A stretch of 64,000 nucleotides of DNA from Serinus canaria (lineage: Eukaryota > Chordata > Aves > Passeriformes > Fringillidae). The translations under genes were made by a program, and so were the position numbers. The notes under the pieces were generated by a model. The model saw nothing but the letters and a program-made list of their open reading frames with translations, did no database searches and had not been told where the DNA came from. The stretch lies in assembly GCF_022539315.1 (NCBI RefSeq), contig NC_066337.1, forward strand, positions 1,550,001-1,614,000. The letters run 5' to 3'. Numbering within the stretch: the first letter of the stretch is position 1; each line of letters begins with the position of its first letter. This document shows, in pieces, positions 12,059 through 24,077 of the stretch.

Positions 12059-13910
12059 TAATGATAATGAAGTTCCTTTCATTTTGACTCCTGGCTTTAC
12101 ACTACCAGCTCTGAACCCTGAGCATGGGCTGCTCTACCAGCAAACCAGGTAGAGAAGCATTTCCTCCAGCTGTCCCCTAAGAACCTGAGTGAAAGGCCTT
12201 TGTTGCTGTGCTGGTTGTGTGACCTCTCCCAAAGCTGTGCCTCTGCTCTTGGGTGAGAGCACATCACCTCCAGAGTGACCCCAGCAGGGCTCATCATCCC
12301 CGAGTCCTGCAGGCAGCACCCAGGAAGGGGGTCAGACACAGCTGAGTTTATTGACAGCATCTCTCATTACCTGCTAATTAACACAGCAGGCTGGAATGTG
12401 CTAATCTGCTCTTGGACCGGGTTTTTGCACCAGGCAGCCATTGACTCTGCAGTGGGGAGCATTGAGAAGGAGCTGGTGACAAAACAAACAGCAAAATCCG
12501 TGTTCAATAATCCGAGCCCCCCCCCAGCCTCCCTTCTCCTCCAGCAGGGAAGGGGAGAAGCCACGGGGTCTGTCTGACAAGGCACAGCCCCTTCCCTGGC
12601 CTTCTCCCAGGGCTGCCCCTGGGCTGGCAAAGCAGTTGCAGGGCTGTAAATATTGACTGGATGCACGTTGCCTCTCATTTTTCATGGTTCTTTGCTTTAC
12701 TGGGTAAAACCCAGGTGAAAAGCACCAGCTGGCTGTTGTCAGCAGTGGTGCAGGTCACTGGCCTCTTCCGTGATGGACAAATGAACTTTCTAGGCATTTC
12801 CTTGGCTCTGGGAATAGTGTAGCCAAGGTTTTCATGGAGGGGAGCTTTTATTAAGCTTCCACATATAGACAGAGAAGTAAGTGAATTTTTAAGCACCTTC
12901 CTGGGATAACAAGATGGGCACATGTGTGAAACATTTCCTCCTCAGAGATGATCTGCTCCCTGTCTGTTCAACTCAGCATCTCCAACCCCTCCTGCCTTCC
13001 CCATGCCACTTAATTTTTGTGTTTGTATTGCATATACTTCACTTTAGGCTGTTTTTCAGAATAATTTGTTTTAATTTTAAATATGAATCTTGCATGTGTA
13101 AAAAAAAATGCACATATTTACAATCACTTCCACTTGTAAAAATCCAAGCAAACAATAATTATAGCAGAAACCTGCTAATTCTCACTCCACTTCATCTTCA
13201 GAGATGATAATTCACACAGCACAACCCCGAGCAATCCCACCCTACTCTGGTAAACATCAGGAGCTGGAGGCAGTCCCCAGCCTGCTCTGCAATATCCCAG
13301 GGCTCATCTGGCCAGGAGCTCCCCCAGAAGTCACCCAGGTGATGTTTCATGCAGACAGCAGCTTCCCAGCATTTCTGCATTGAGACTGAAAGTGTAATAA
13401 GATGTGGAGTGAAATGGAGAATCTGACAGGAGCATCCAATGTACAAATGCACGAATTTTGCTTTTTGCTTGGATTTAAACTCAAAAGTTGTAAGGAATTT
13501 GGGAATGAGATGGGACATTTCAGAAGAAGATGAAGGAGAAGAAGAAGTTGTTGTTACAGTTCTGGTAAAATCTTTTGTTCTAGCTAATAAAAGAAGTTAG
13601 TTTAAAAAAAAAAAAGAAGGCAAAAAATGTTTTTCCAGGGAAATAAGAAGATTTATTCCTGCCTTCTCTTCCCTCCATCTGTGAGCTTTGGTGCCACCAA
13701 GGTGTTTCTTGTTCAGGGAAGTATCTGGTAGGGGAATCTTCAATGGTGGCACTTCCAACACCTGCAGAGATGGAAACACCCTTTAGAGAGACTCATTTAA
13801 CCCCTCCTTGGATGGATTCTCCAATCTGTACAATGTCTCACCAATCTGTAGCAAGACTAGTTAAAATTATTGTGAGAAGGAGCAGAATTTTCCACTCATT
13901 TTAATATTAT
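12059..13910. other. Intronic DNA with a poly(A)-like junction
   Basis: Mostly unique. A C9 run lies at about 12516. At 13586-13591 an AATAAA is followed by a 12-base A run (13604-13615), preceded by GAAGAAG-rich DNA. This resembles the 3' end of a retrocopy but could be chance. Confidence 0.4.
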
Positions 13911-13970
13911 AGAATCCCAGAGCAGGTTGGGTTGGAGGGGACCTTAAAGATCATCCAACCCCACTTCCAT
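13911..13970 (-). mobile_element. Short CR1 tail remnant
   Basis: It reads AGAATCCCAGAGCAGGTTGG, GTTGGAGGGGACCTTAAAGA, then TCATCCAACCCCACTTCC. This is the reverse CR1 3' terminus only. Confidence 0.75.
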
Positions 13971-15420
13971 ATGCAGAGAATGTAACACTCAATATCTGCA
14001 TTTTCTGTTCTGAGCTGCATCTTCATTCTGATTTCTCTCCATGCCTCACAGCGTGCGATAACAGATTTTGAAAAACGAGGATGGAAGTGAAACATGGTGC
14101 GACCCAAGGCAAGCTCTTTGCTCTAATTTTCCACCCCGTGAACTGCACAACTTCCAGTTGCAGCTCTTCCTGGGAGCAGAGCCAGACTTTGAAATCTCCA
14201 AATCGTTTGTGAAATGGATTATTCATCCTTCTCGTTTTCCTATGGACGAGTGTCCTCTGTGCCCTCTAACTCAAAGATGAGCTGAGATTTAAAGGACTCT
14301 ATTTCAAAAGAGCAGCCCTGATCTGGGAACAAAGGGTGGGCAAAGGGGAGGCACTTGGATTTACTGTAATCCAGGAAGGGGGGGTCACCTGACAGATTTC
14401 AGAAGGTCACAAGGCATAAAAATCCTTAAGGATTTTATCTGGGAGACCTGGTGCAGGCAGGCTGCTGCCCACTGCTTTGCACATCCACTGTTATTTTTAG
14501 AAGGAAAAGTTTCTTTTTCTTCTCTGTGGATTCAAGTGGGAGGTTTTAGATCCCAGGGGTGTCTGTGTAAGACTCCTGCAGCTGGGGACCTGCCACCTCC
14601 TTTCTGAGCTACAAATAGTTATTACCCAAAAAGCAGCTGGAGTTGCCACAGGCAGAGCTGCTTGGCTGGAATTACCAGCACAGGAGCATCCCCTGCTCTG
14701 TTCTTCCCCCCTGAGCCCGTCAGCCTGGCCTGGGGAGCTGTGCCAGGGCACTGCACCTTGACAGGAGAACAAATGGTGATTTCTTACTGTGCCACAGCTT
14801 CCTCAGGAGCACCGGTAACAAAATATTTCTTGGAGTCATTGGCAGTGCTCAGTGGATCTGGGCCTGCAGGTGGATCAATGGGAGGAAATCTATTCCCCTC
14901 TGCTCTTGTCTCCATGAGGGATTGGTGTTCAGTGCCTGCCCAGGGTTTCCAGTGCCTCTGGAACAGCTGCTGGTGCCACTGTTCCTGTTCCCAGCAAAGA
15001 CAGACATCACCCTGTGCCCTGAGCAGCCTTGGCACAGGCTCAGAGCTTACAGCTGCCCCTGGAGAGGGAGCCACGGCAGCCCAGGCACTGGGATGAGGTG
15101 CTGGCCCCAGCCCAGGGTGTGGGGAGGCTCTCACACCTCTCTGCCACAGCTTTAGTGACTCCACCAGCTTCGCTGACCCTTCAGCTCCTCTGCCACCCCC
15201 TGCAGCAGCTTGCCTGCTTTTCCCCCTCCTCCTGTGCTGGCCCTGGGTAAAACACCACCTAGTCAAGTTTGCTGCCTCTACCTCCAACCCAGCAAAAGTC
15301 CTGTGTGCCCCAAAGCACACATCCCAGCTCTGGCAGCTTGTCTAATAGGAGATAATGCTGCCTGCTCAGAGCTTGGTGTATCCGGCCAGCAGGAGAGGCT
15401 GTGGGAGCGGAGCAGCCAGG
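13971..15420. other. Intronic DNA, nothing specific recognised
   Basis: Unique sequence leading to the 19-bp minisatellite. No exon or named repeat was recognised. Confidence 0.5.
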
Positions 15421-15951
15421 AGCCATCCAGGGAGCCTGGAGCCATCCAGGGAGCCTGGAACCATCCAGGGAGCATGGAGCCATCCATGGAGCATGGAGCC
15501 ATCCATGGAGCCTGGAGCCATCCAGGGAGGCTGGAACCATCCAGGGTGCCTGCAGCCATCCACAGAGCCTGGAGCCAACCACGGAGCCTGGAGTCAGGCA
15601 CAGAGCCTGGAGACATCAACAGAGCCAGGAGCCATCCAGGGAGCCTGGAACCATCCAGGGAGCCTGGAACCATCCAGGGAGTCTGGAACTATCCAGGGAG
15701 CCTGGAGCCATCAACAGAGCCTGGAGCCATCCAGGGAGCCTGGAGCCATCCAGGGAGCCTGGAACCATCCACAGAGCCTGAAGTCATCCAGGGAGCCTGG
15801 AACCATCCAGGGAGCCTGGAGCCATCCAGGGAGCCTGGAACCATCCACAGAGCCTGAAGTCATCCAGGGAGCCTGGAACCATCCAGGGAGCCTGGAGCCA
15901 TCCAGGGAGCCTGGATTCATCCATGGAGCCCGGAGCCATGCATGCAGCTGG
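15421..15951 (+). repeat. 19-bp minisatellite, 27 full copies plus a partial one
   Basis: The unit is close to AGCCATCCAGGGAGCCTGG. Copies differ mainly at base 2 (AGCC/AACC) and in the CAGGG/CACAG/CATGG segment. Units 19-22 (15763-15838) are repeated exactly as units 23-26 (15839-15914), a recent 76-bp duplication. Because 19 is not a multiple of three, all frames stay open and produce long repetitive open frames on both strands that are not genes. Confidence 0.97.
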
Positions 15952-16009
15952 AATACTCAGTGTAATCTAGTCCATAAGGTCACTTGAATGCTGCTCTTTG
16001 GCACCTCGA

Positions 16010-16370
16010 TGCAGTACATTAGTTTGTTTCCTATCAGTGCAGCTCCCAGGAGCAGGTGTTTAATCTCACAAGAGGTAATTCTCCAGGCTGCTGCTGGGAA
16101 GAGTTTGCTAATAAATATCCCACAGTAAGGATACTCTTACACCTTTCCCAATTGGCAGCTAATAACAAAGCAGCCGATGACATTTCAGCCCTTTCTGCAT
16201 GGCTGATCAAACTCCTCACAGTGACTTTGAAAGCAGTGCTGGGATTTCATGTGGGTATCAAAGCCAGCAGAACACTCGGTAGTTCAGATCTCTTGCCTCT
16301 GTGACTAATAGACAAAAAGATCTCTGAAAGGTTTAATATCTTACTCAAAATTTCTCTGTTTCCTGTTTGA
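16010..16370. other. Unique AT-richer block, candidate conserved noncoding element
   Basis: Repeat-free DNA with GCTAATAAATATCCCACAG, CAATTGGCAGCTAATAAC and GACTAATAGACAAAAAG. Nothing coding was recognised. Confidence 0.3.
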
Positions 16371-16477
16371 AGTACTTAGTGGACACAGTGGGATGTTGAT
16401 GGTTCCTCTCAAAGCAGCCAGGAAAATATCTGACATCACTGCAAGATGAGCTCAGCTCAGCACCTGGGCTTGCTGAG

Positions 16478-16510
16478 AGCTGGTCATGGCCAGGCAGGCC
16501 ATGACCAGCT
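16478..16510. repeat. Perfect 14-bp inverted repeat with a 5-nt loop
   Basis: AGCTGGTCATGGCC at 16478-16491 is followed by loop AGGCA and its exact reverse complement at 16497-16510. No transposon or gene boundary is evident around it. Confidence 0.95.
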
Positions 16511-16547
16511 TTGCACCTTAAACTCTGCTCTGGCAGCTGCCATTAGG

Positions 16548-16936
16548 ACCACAGGGTCATTTTGTTTGAAAAAGACTTAAGATCATCAAGTCCAACCCTC
16601 AACCCAGCACCTCCAACATATTCATCACTAAGCCGTGTCCCCAAGTGCCACATCCACACATCTTGTGAACACCCCAGGGACAGGGACACCACCCCTGCCC
16701 TGGACAGCCCCTTCCAATGCTTTGCAACCCTTTCTGTGAAGAACACTTTCCTAAATATCCAACCTAAACCTCCCCTGTGTGACATGAGGCCATTTCCTTC
16801 CCTGGGAGCAGTGTCTGGCCCCCACCTGGCTGCCCCCTCTAGTCAGGGAGTTGTGGAGAGGGAGAAGGTCCCCCTGAGCCTCCTTTCCTCCAGCCTCCCT
16901 CAGCCTGTCCTGGTGCTCCAGCCCCTTTCCCAGATT
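16548..16936 (-). mobile_element. CR1 LINE 3' fragment of a diverged subfamily
   Basis: Blocks such as AAGATCATCAAGTCCAACCC, CCCCAAGTGCCACATCCACA and CTTTCTGTGAAGAACACTTTC follow the order of a CR1 3' region in reverse. They differ from the GGGATCCAGGGGCAGCC subfamily common elsewhere here. The same subfamily appears at 60005-60400. Confidence 0.85.
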
Positions 16937-19899
16937 CATTGTCCTACTTTTCATTGCTAATCCTGGGCATCCCTTTGGCTTTGGTTTCACCTCAGTGCAA
17001 CACCTTCCCCTGGGAGCTGGAATCCGTGGGGAGCCCCAAGCTGTGCTTCCAGGGAAAGCCTCATCTCCCTGCCTGTTTGTGGGTGAGCAAGGCACAAGCG
17101 CAGCAGCCCCTGCTTCCCTCCTGGAGCAGGGACACCTCTGCCAGGTCACACAGCTGGGCAGTGACCAGCACCATGCCATACACCTGAGTCATCCCTTGAC
17201 TTTGTGTTGTGCTTTGCTTTCTTTCAAGTTGAATAATTCAGCACTGAGGCCACGTGAGCTGGACTTACGCAGTCTCTCTAAAAAAAAGGCCAAACTGACA
17301 TTTTTGTTCAAACGGATTTGATTTTATTTTCTCCCCAAGGAAGCCAAATTTTAAAAAACAGAAATCTTATGCAAGAGCTGAACTCAAGCTACCTCTCTTA
17401 TTTGTGCTGTGAAGCCCAAGGAAGTGTCTGTCATGGCTGTGGCCATCACCAGCAAGGGGCTGTCCCGTGGGGAGGCTGATCCACATCCGCTCACTGAGAA
17501 CAGCATCACTGGTGCCATCCCTCTGCTCCTGTCTGGGCAGCCACAGCTCTTTGCTTCTCTGATGCCGTAAGAAAAGCTCATCTCTGTCCTTGTCTGGAGA
17601 AATCCTTGGCCCTGGGAACATGTGGCTCCCTCTTCCCTGTGCTCTGTACCCAGCCAGGCTTTGGGCTGCACCTCAGTGCAGGTCTGCGTGTTGTGTCCCA
17701 CCAGGGAGGGAACTGGGCTGCAGGCAGGTCATGAGCAGCTCTGCTGCCTGCACAGCTCCTCCCTGTGCTTCCCCATGACTGACAATTCCAGAGAGCTTTG
17801 TAAATAATGTAAAGCTTTTGTCTGCTTGCTCTTCCTCCTCATCTGAAAATCAATGTGGGCACGTGTTCCAGAGCACGATGGGCCCTGTGCAGGGCTCGGT
17901 GTCCTTGGCTCCAGGGAGGGGACCCAAAGGAGCACTGAGAACCAGCCTGTTTGTCACAGAGCCATAGCAGGAGCTGTGTGGGGTGGTGCAGAGCCAGGCT
18001 CAGCTCTGCTGGGAAATGTGGGCACAGAGACATCTCTTCCCAGCCCTCTCCATGGCCAAGAGACTTCTCCATCCCCAGGTGTCATGCCACAAGAAACCAG
18101 CCCCAAGCTGGGCTGATTTTCCTGAAATCAGGTGTAATTTTAGCCCCTGGGCTGAAATGCCCTGATTTCCATCGGGTGGGATCTGCTTGGTCTGAAGCCA
18201 GCCCCTCCTGGGATGTTGTGTAGGATTAGGATGTCTCACAGCAGCCCCTTGATCGTCCTCCCACCACGCGTCGTGACGGCTCCAAGCTGAGGGAAGGATC
18301 AGCTCTTCCCACTGAGGGACAAGGAGAATGTCCCACCACTCCTAATCACCAGGCCTTTCATTTCAGAACAGTAATATTTTGACAAGGAGCTCATAGTCCT
18401 CCTTCTCCACTTCTATGCTCTCCTCAACAAAAAGGACTAATTCTTTTCAGAGCACAATGGACATTCAAAGCTTCACTTACATAAAAGCAGCCACAATGTC
18501 TCCATTTCTAATGAGTCATTGTTCCCTCAGTGAGTCCCTCGCTTCCTACTACAATACTCACTCCTCTTGGGTAATGAAAATTTAACTTTCTGCTGCTCCC
18601 GGTTGCTGGTTTGGGCACAGGAGGCTGCAAGCTGAAATAATTTAGCCAGGAACTCATGCAAACAGATTTCAGTCTTCAGGGAGCTTTAAAAGCCTGTCAC
18701 AGACTCTGGCTTCAGCGATGGAAGGGGCTTCAAGGTCCTGCTGCAGCACAGACCGTGGCAATGTCATTGTGTAGGTGCCTTCCTCTGTTTTCTGGGTTAT
18801 TAAAGAGGATTTTTGGGCCTTCTCACCATCCGTGGGCGTTGAGACATCTGAAAAGCAAAGCCCTGGCACTGGCAGTGTTATTTCCCTTGGAAGCCACAAA
18901 CAGAGAAGAGTCTCAGCCTTTGTTTGAAAGAACAAGGCGACATTACAGAGAAACACTGAGAAACAGGAGCCACAGGTGCAAAATCCATTAAGGAAATAGA
19001 AAGAGTTCTAAAGTGGTTCTCTCTTTGTCCCTCCTTTTTTCTTCCTTTAGCTTTTATGACACGCTTGTGACTTCACAAGGATCCAGCCTGGGGTTTTTGA
19101 AAGCAGGGTTAGTGTTCTTGCCTGCTTGCTCTTCACAGTGGTGTCTTTATTGTCCCCTTTTGTTCCTGCCCTCGGGGGTTTTAGTGGCTGCAGAAATGCC
19201 CCCCATGAGAGACTCCTTGAGGAAGGCAGGAGCCTGGGGGCCAGCAAGGGGGTCCTGCTGGTGCCTGGCAGCTCCTCAGGGAGAGGGCAAAGCAGCAAAG
19301 GGGGAGGAGATGGCTCTGGGATCAAGAGCTCCTCTGGTCACAGCAGGTGACCTGTGGTGACAGTGCACGTCCAGCTGCAGGGCAGCTCCAGAGTGCCGGT
19401 GGGACACTGGGCTTGTGCTGGACCCCGGCCAAGGGGCATCGTTAGCATCTCATTTCCATAGTTGTTTGCTTTTAAAACAAAACCAAAAAATTCAACAACG
19501 AATTCAGAGCCCTGAGCTTTGCTTCTGCTCAGAGCATCTCTGTGCTGGATGGGCAGATCCTCACATGGACACTCTCAGGGGCAGAGTCAGAGCCCAGTGG
19601 CTCCCAGTGAAGTTCCCAGGAAGCCAGGCATCAACTCAGTCATTTCTTTGAAAATATTCCAAGTCTCTACACTTGAGAGAAGATGGGATGTGGAAGTAAA
19701 ACACGGCTGCACTTGGGCTGGGGGCACATGGACATGTTGTTGCATCTCCCTGTTTTGCCATGCAGCACTTCCCAAATCCATCTGGGGATGCTTTGTGCAG
19801 CAGGAGGTGACAAGGAGATGGTGATGAGGGTGCCATGGCTGGACTCTTGTTAGGCTCATGTGGTGACCTGTATCTGCCTCTGGGGACCCAGCACAGCAA
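16937..19899. other. Intronic DNA, nothing specific recognised
   Basis: About 3 kb of unique sequence without recognised repeats, exons or RNA genes. Overlapping open frames reflect GC-rich composition. Confidence 0.5.
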
Positions 19900-20358
19900 G
19901 GAGCTGGAGCTGCTGGAGCCAGTCCAGAGCAGCCCATGGAGATGCTCCAGGGCTGGAGCCAGGCTGGGAAAGCTGGGGGTGCTCACCTGGAGAGGAGAAG
20001 GCTCCAGGGAGAGCTCAGAGCCCCTGGCAGGGCCTGAAGGGCTCCAGGAGAGCTGGAGAGGGACTGGGGACAAGGGATGGAGGGACAGGACACAGGGAAT
20101 GGCTCCCACTCCCAGAGGGCAGGGCTGGATGGGAGATTGGGAATTGGGAATTGTTCCCTGTGAGGGTGGGCAGGCCCTGGCACAGGGTGCCCAGAGCAGC
20201 TGTGGCTGCCCCTGGATCCCTGGCAGTGCCCAAGGCCAGGCTGGATGGGGCTTGGAACAGCCTGGGATAGGGGAAGGTGTCCCTGCCATGGCAGGGGGTG
20301 GAACTGGATGAGCTTTTAAGTTCCCTTCCAACCCAAACAATTCCCTGATTCTCTGATG
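19900..20358 (+). mobile_element. CR1 LINE 3' fragment, long
   Basis: Forward copy from GAGCTGGAGCTGCTGGAGCC through GGCTCCAGGGAGAGCTCAGA, GTGCCCAGAGCAGCTGTGGC and CCATGGCAGGGGGTGGAACT, to a TTCCCTGATTCTCTGATG tail. It is a mirror-orientation relative of the copies at 2493 and 62646. A 325-codon minus-strand open frame (19636-20613) overlaps it and is an artefact. Confidence 0.93.
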
Positions 20359-22609
20359 AACTCCAATTCTGCAGAGATTTGGATTAACCAGTATTTTTTG
20401 CTGAAACTCTATAGTTGAAGGGGAGAAGCAGGGAAGCTCCTGCTTTCCCAACAGGGTAGAGTCAAACCTCCTGCTTTGAAACCAAAGAAGCATTTTGTAA
20501 TTCCATTTTAAACATTCCTGGAAAAATACCCAACTGACATCTTTCAGCCCATTTTCTTGTAGCTGAAAACACTCAGCCTGCATTTGTAAATCACCCTTTC
20601 CCAATCTCCCCATTTTCAGTTATTTTCTGTCAAGTATCTTATCTCCCTTAAAACTTTTCTGCAAATTAGTTGTTCCTTTGACATTAAGACATAAGCTGTA
20701 ACATGGACAGGCCTCTGATCTTCCAAGCCCAGTTAAACCCAGTAATCAGACTTTAAGCTGATTTGAAAGTGAGTTGAGCTCTGTCTTCAGTACTTTTTTC
20801 TTTTTTTTTATCTGAGATTTAGAGAGAGATGATCCTGCTGTGGAGCAGGGACTGGGCCAGGTAATGCTCTTAAGGTCCTTACACCCATCTTTCCTCTCCT
20901 GTGACTGAGTCTGAGCTGTTTGTAGCTGAAATGGAGCCTTGGATGAATAAAAAATGGGTTTAAGTGACAATTCTTCACACTGAACAAACACAGAGAAGGA
21001 AAATACAGGAGACATATGCCATGTTTCTGCTCTGATTTTCCATGGCCATCAGCTTGTCTTTAAAACAAATCAAGAAATAGGAGAAAAAGGAAAAATAAAA
21101 CATAAAAAGAGCTTCATTTCCAGCAGCAATTACCAAATGAAGCCTGTGCTTAATGGGCATTTGCAGAGGGCACAGACACCACTTTGTGCCTCTGCGTTCT
21201 CATTAGAGCTCATGCAGCTCCCAGCTGACAAGCTGATAATTCTCACTGATAAAACAAATCTTTTTGGGTTATTGCTGCCTTCCTGCACTGTCCCTGCTCA
21301 CCCAGCTCTGCCTTGAGAATTGTCAGGATTACAGAGTGAGCTGTGAAAACCCAGTCAGGGGGTGGAAAGTATATATTAAAATAAAACAACAAAACAACAA
21401 AGCAAAACACCCACTTTTTCTGCTTTCTGAGTTTTCTCTCTCATCCCATTTTCTCTGCTATCCTAGGAGTGTTTGTCCTTTATGAATCCAAAACCAAAAA
21501 ATACAGAGCTGACTCATACTCCCTTTGAAATCAAATATTTTAATCTTAGCACAAGTCTTTGTGTCAGAGGCCACCATGAATTCCAGGGAGTGCCTCCCAG
21601 AGGGAAAACCTGGAATCTCCTCTGGAATTAACCTGCCCTGTTGTGCAGGTAGAACCACACCAAGAGCCACCACTGTGGTCTTTTGGAGTATCTGGGGTGA
21701 AGATCAGAGTTCCTAGGAGATATGTGGGTTCTGGGAGACCTGGGATCTCCAAAATACCCACGAATAAGGTGCCCAAGGTGCTCCTGGAGATCTCCAAAAA
21801 CTCCAGCTGGGCTTTTTACCTTCCTGTAATGTAAAGCATCTGGAATTTCAGAAGGACAGCTCCGCTTTTCCCTGTGCTCCTTTAGGTGGCTAAGAGCAAG
21901 CTGAAGCTATTATAAATTAAGTTGAAATATAAGCACTCATGTGGGGCCCACGTTGGTTCAACGGTGTGAGCTGGAAAATGATGGAGCTTTGAAGCCCTGC
22001 CCTGTAGGAAAGGCCCTGCAGCTCATCTGGAAACAAGCTCAGATGCAAGAACTTGTGTGACACTTAACCTTGGTTCTGGATTAATCATCAGGCAATGATT
22101 AAATGGAGTAGGTGTAAATTAGGATTGAATTGATTTGGGGTGGATCACATGGAGACTGTCCTGCTTTGACAAATTGGTTTTCAAGAGGAATTTTTCCTCC
22201 AGCCCAGTCCCCTTCCATGGACTGAACACTCAGTGGAGGGCACAGGCTCTGAATTCCTGCCTGGTGCAGGGCCATAATTCCAACCCAGAGAGGCTCCTGG
22301 TCCTACAAACCCCACAGGTAACTCAGTGAGGGGCAATTCAGTGGTTCTGCCTTCCCCCCAACACCTCTTTCCCAGATCATCTCCTGAATTCAGAATCAGA
22401 GCAAGACTAAGTGGAGGCAGAGCAATTGGGATGCTCTACAACCAGCTCACACAAAAAACTGTGCTCACAGCAGCCCAGATATCAGCAGATCTGCCTGAAA
22501 TGGCATTTAGGATCTTCCAGCTTCAGACTGTGGCTCTGCAGGGAGATTTTGGCATTGTCCCATGCACTCATTATGGAAAGAAAAAGAAATAGCAGGATTT
22601 AACGCTTTG
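20359..22609. other. Intronic DNA, nothing specific recognised
   Basis: Partly AT-rich unique DNA. Nothing resembles an exon, an RNA gene or a named repeat. Confidence 0.5.
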
Positions 22610-22754
22610 AATTCCTGGAACATCCAAGGCCAGGTTGGATGTGACACCTTCCTGGCACAGAGGAGGGTGTCCCTGCCCATGGCAGGGCGTGGAATGAGGT
22701 GGGCCTTAAGGTCCCTCCCAACCCAAACCATTCTGGGATTCTCTGATTCTCTGA
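22610..22754 (+). mobile_element. CR1 LINE 3' terminal fragment
   Basis: It starts at GAATTCCTGGAACATCCAAG, has CCATGGCAGGGCGTGGAATG and AACCCAAACCATTCTGGG, and ends in a GATTCTCTGATTCTCTGA tail made of the CR1 octamer repeat. Confidence 0.9.
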
Positions 22755-23408
22755 ATAATTTTCAATCATGGCAAAGCCAAGAGAGAGTGAAAATAAAACT
22801 TAATGCTGAGTAAACTCTGCTGTGGAAGAGGTTAGAGTGGCTGGGGTGCTTCCCATGGAAAATGAGGAGTGCCATGTCACACCTGAGGTGTGAGACATCC
22901 CACCATGGCAGGAGATGACCCGGGGCTGGGATTTGTTATTGCAGCATTGCAGGTGGGGAAGGGTGAGGAGAGATTTGTGAATTTGGCAATGCAGCTTCGA
23001 GAAAGGCAATGCTGAGGCAGAGCTGGGCTTTCCTTTCCCCTCCAGATGTGTGGGAAGCTCCCAGCAAATGCCAGGAGGTGACACCTGGGGAGGGAGCAGA
23101 ACAGCAGCAGTTGGTTGTTTCCCTGCGTGTTTTATAGCAGGTTGTTTCCTTGCACATCCTGATTTCAGAGAGCACACAGGGTGGGAGCAAGGCTCAAAAG
23201 CAGAGGATCAACATCCTCTTTTATTATGTGTAATATAAAATATTGCTGCTGCTGAACATCCTGCTGCTTCTCTGTCTGTGATCATTGTGGCTGAAACACT
23301 ACCACCACAATTCAGAATAAAACACTTACAAGAAATGCTGGTGCCTCTTGGTTAGAGCTTTCTTTTCCCCCCAGGGAGCAAAAATATTGCAAATATTTGT
23401 CTGTCACA

Positions 23409-23761
23409 AAGTGCTGTGTCCACCTCTGGGTCCTCAGCAGAGGAAATATGTGGAGTTTCTGGAATGAGTCCAGAGGAGGCCCCAGAGCTGCTCCAGGGCT
23501 GGAGCCCCTCTGCTCTGGAGCCAGGCTGGGAGAGCTGGGGGTGCTCACCTGGAGGAGGATCCAGGGAGAGCTCAGAGCCCCTGCAGGGCCTGAAGGGGCT
23601 CCAGGAGAGCTGGAGAGGGCTGGGGACAAGGGATGGAGGGACAGGACACAGGGAATGGCTCCCACTGCCAGAGAGCACAGTTGATGGGATCTTGGGAAGG
23701 AATTGTTCCCTGTGAACAGGATGAGCTTTAAGGTCCCTTCCAACCCATTCTGTCATTCTAT
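23409..23761 (+). mobile_element. CR1 LINE 3' fragment with internal deletion
   Basis: It runs from GTGCTGTGTCCACCTCTGGG through CCAGGGAGAGCTCAGAGCCC to GTTCCCTGTGAACAGGATGA, then jumps directly to CTTTAAGGTCCCTTCCAACC. About 130 bp of the usual 3' region (the GTGGGCAGGCCCTGG to GGTGGAACTGG part present at 19900-20358) is missing. It ends 165 bp before the first coding exon. Confidence 0.9.
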
Positions 23762-23927
23762 GGGGCAATCAGGTAATTAAGCAGATGCATAATTAAGAGC
23801 TGCCGAGCTCAGTCTCCCATTTGTGCTGTGCCAGGAGCACGCTGGCCCGCTGCATCCCAAGAAGTGCATGGTGTAGGAAGGCCCTGCAGAGCTGACAGTG
23901 CCCTGTTCCTCTCTTGTTCCCGTGCAG

Positions 23928-24077
23928 GCCAGGCGTCCTCGTTCACGCAGCAGCCGCAGGACCAGGTGGTGATCGCAGGGCAGCCGGTGACACTGCTCTG
24001 CGCCATCCCCGAGTACAATGGCATCGTGCTCTGGATCAAGGACGGGCTGGCCCTCGGCGTCGGACGGGACCTCTCAA
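23928..24077 (+). CDS. KIRREL3: Kirrel3-like internal coding exon, first half of Ig domain 1
   Basis: This 150-bp exon encodes the N-terminal half of the first extracellular immunoglobulin domain of a Kirrel/NEPH cell-adhesion receptor. These single-pass membrane proteins bind homophilically and act in synapse targeting, myoblast fusion and the slit diaphragm. The translation runs from [15 protein letters not shown] through [14 protein letters not shown] to [11 protein letters not shown], with the B-strand cysteine in LLCAIP and the C-strand tryptophan in VLWIK. From memory this matches KIRREL3 ([22 protein letters not shown]) better than KIRREL1 or KIRREL2. A pyrimidine-rich tract ends in CAG at 23925-23927, and the donor GTAAGT starts at 24078. 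The frame enters and leaves in phase 1, and the final A joins GT of the next exon to give Ser. The reading frame stays open into both flanking introns, but only this span is coding. The exon number is not determinable here. Confidence 0.93.

Larger units (their letters stand above)
1..23927 (+). other. KIRREL3: Intron upstream of the first Ig1 exon (partial)
   Basis: The whole left part of the window lies upstream of the first recognised exon and ends at its acceptor site. No signal-peptide exon or promoter of the gene was recognised. Open frames here are short, overlap CR1 or minisatellite DNA, or show no protein family. In KIRREL3 orthologues the introns before the Ig1 exons are very long, which fits. 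Confidence 0.8.

Noticed and set aside
15210..15987. Long repetitive open frames on both strands (for example EPSREPGTIQGAW-type repeats)
   Set aside because: They are products of the 19-bp minisatellite, whose period keeps every frame open. Not a protein-coding repeat gene.
19636..20613. 325-codon minus-strand open frame
   Set aside because: It overlaps a forward CR1 3' fragment, and the same peptide recurs wherever this CR1 subfamily lies (2493, 9623, 62646).
21951..21985. GTTGGTTCAACG segment considered as a tRNA or SINE B-box
   Set aside because: No cloverleaf, A-box or SINE body could be identified around it.
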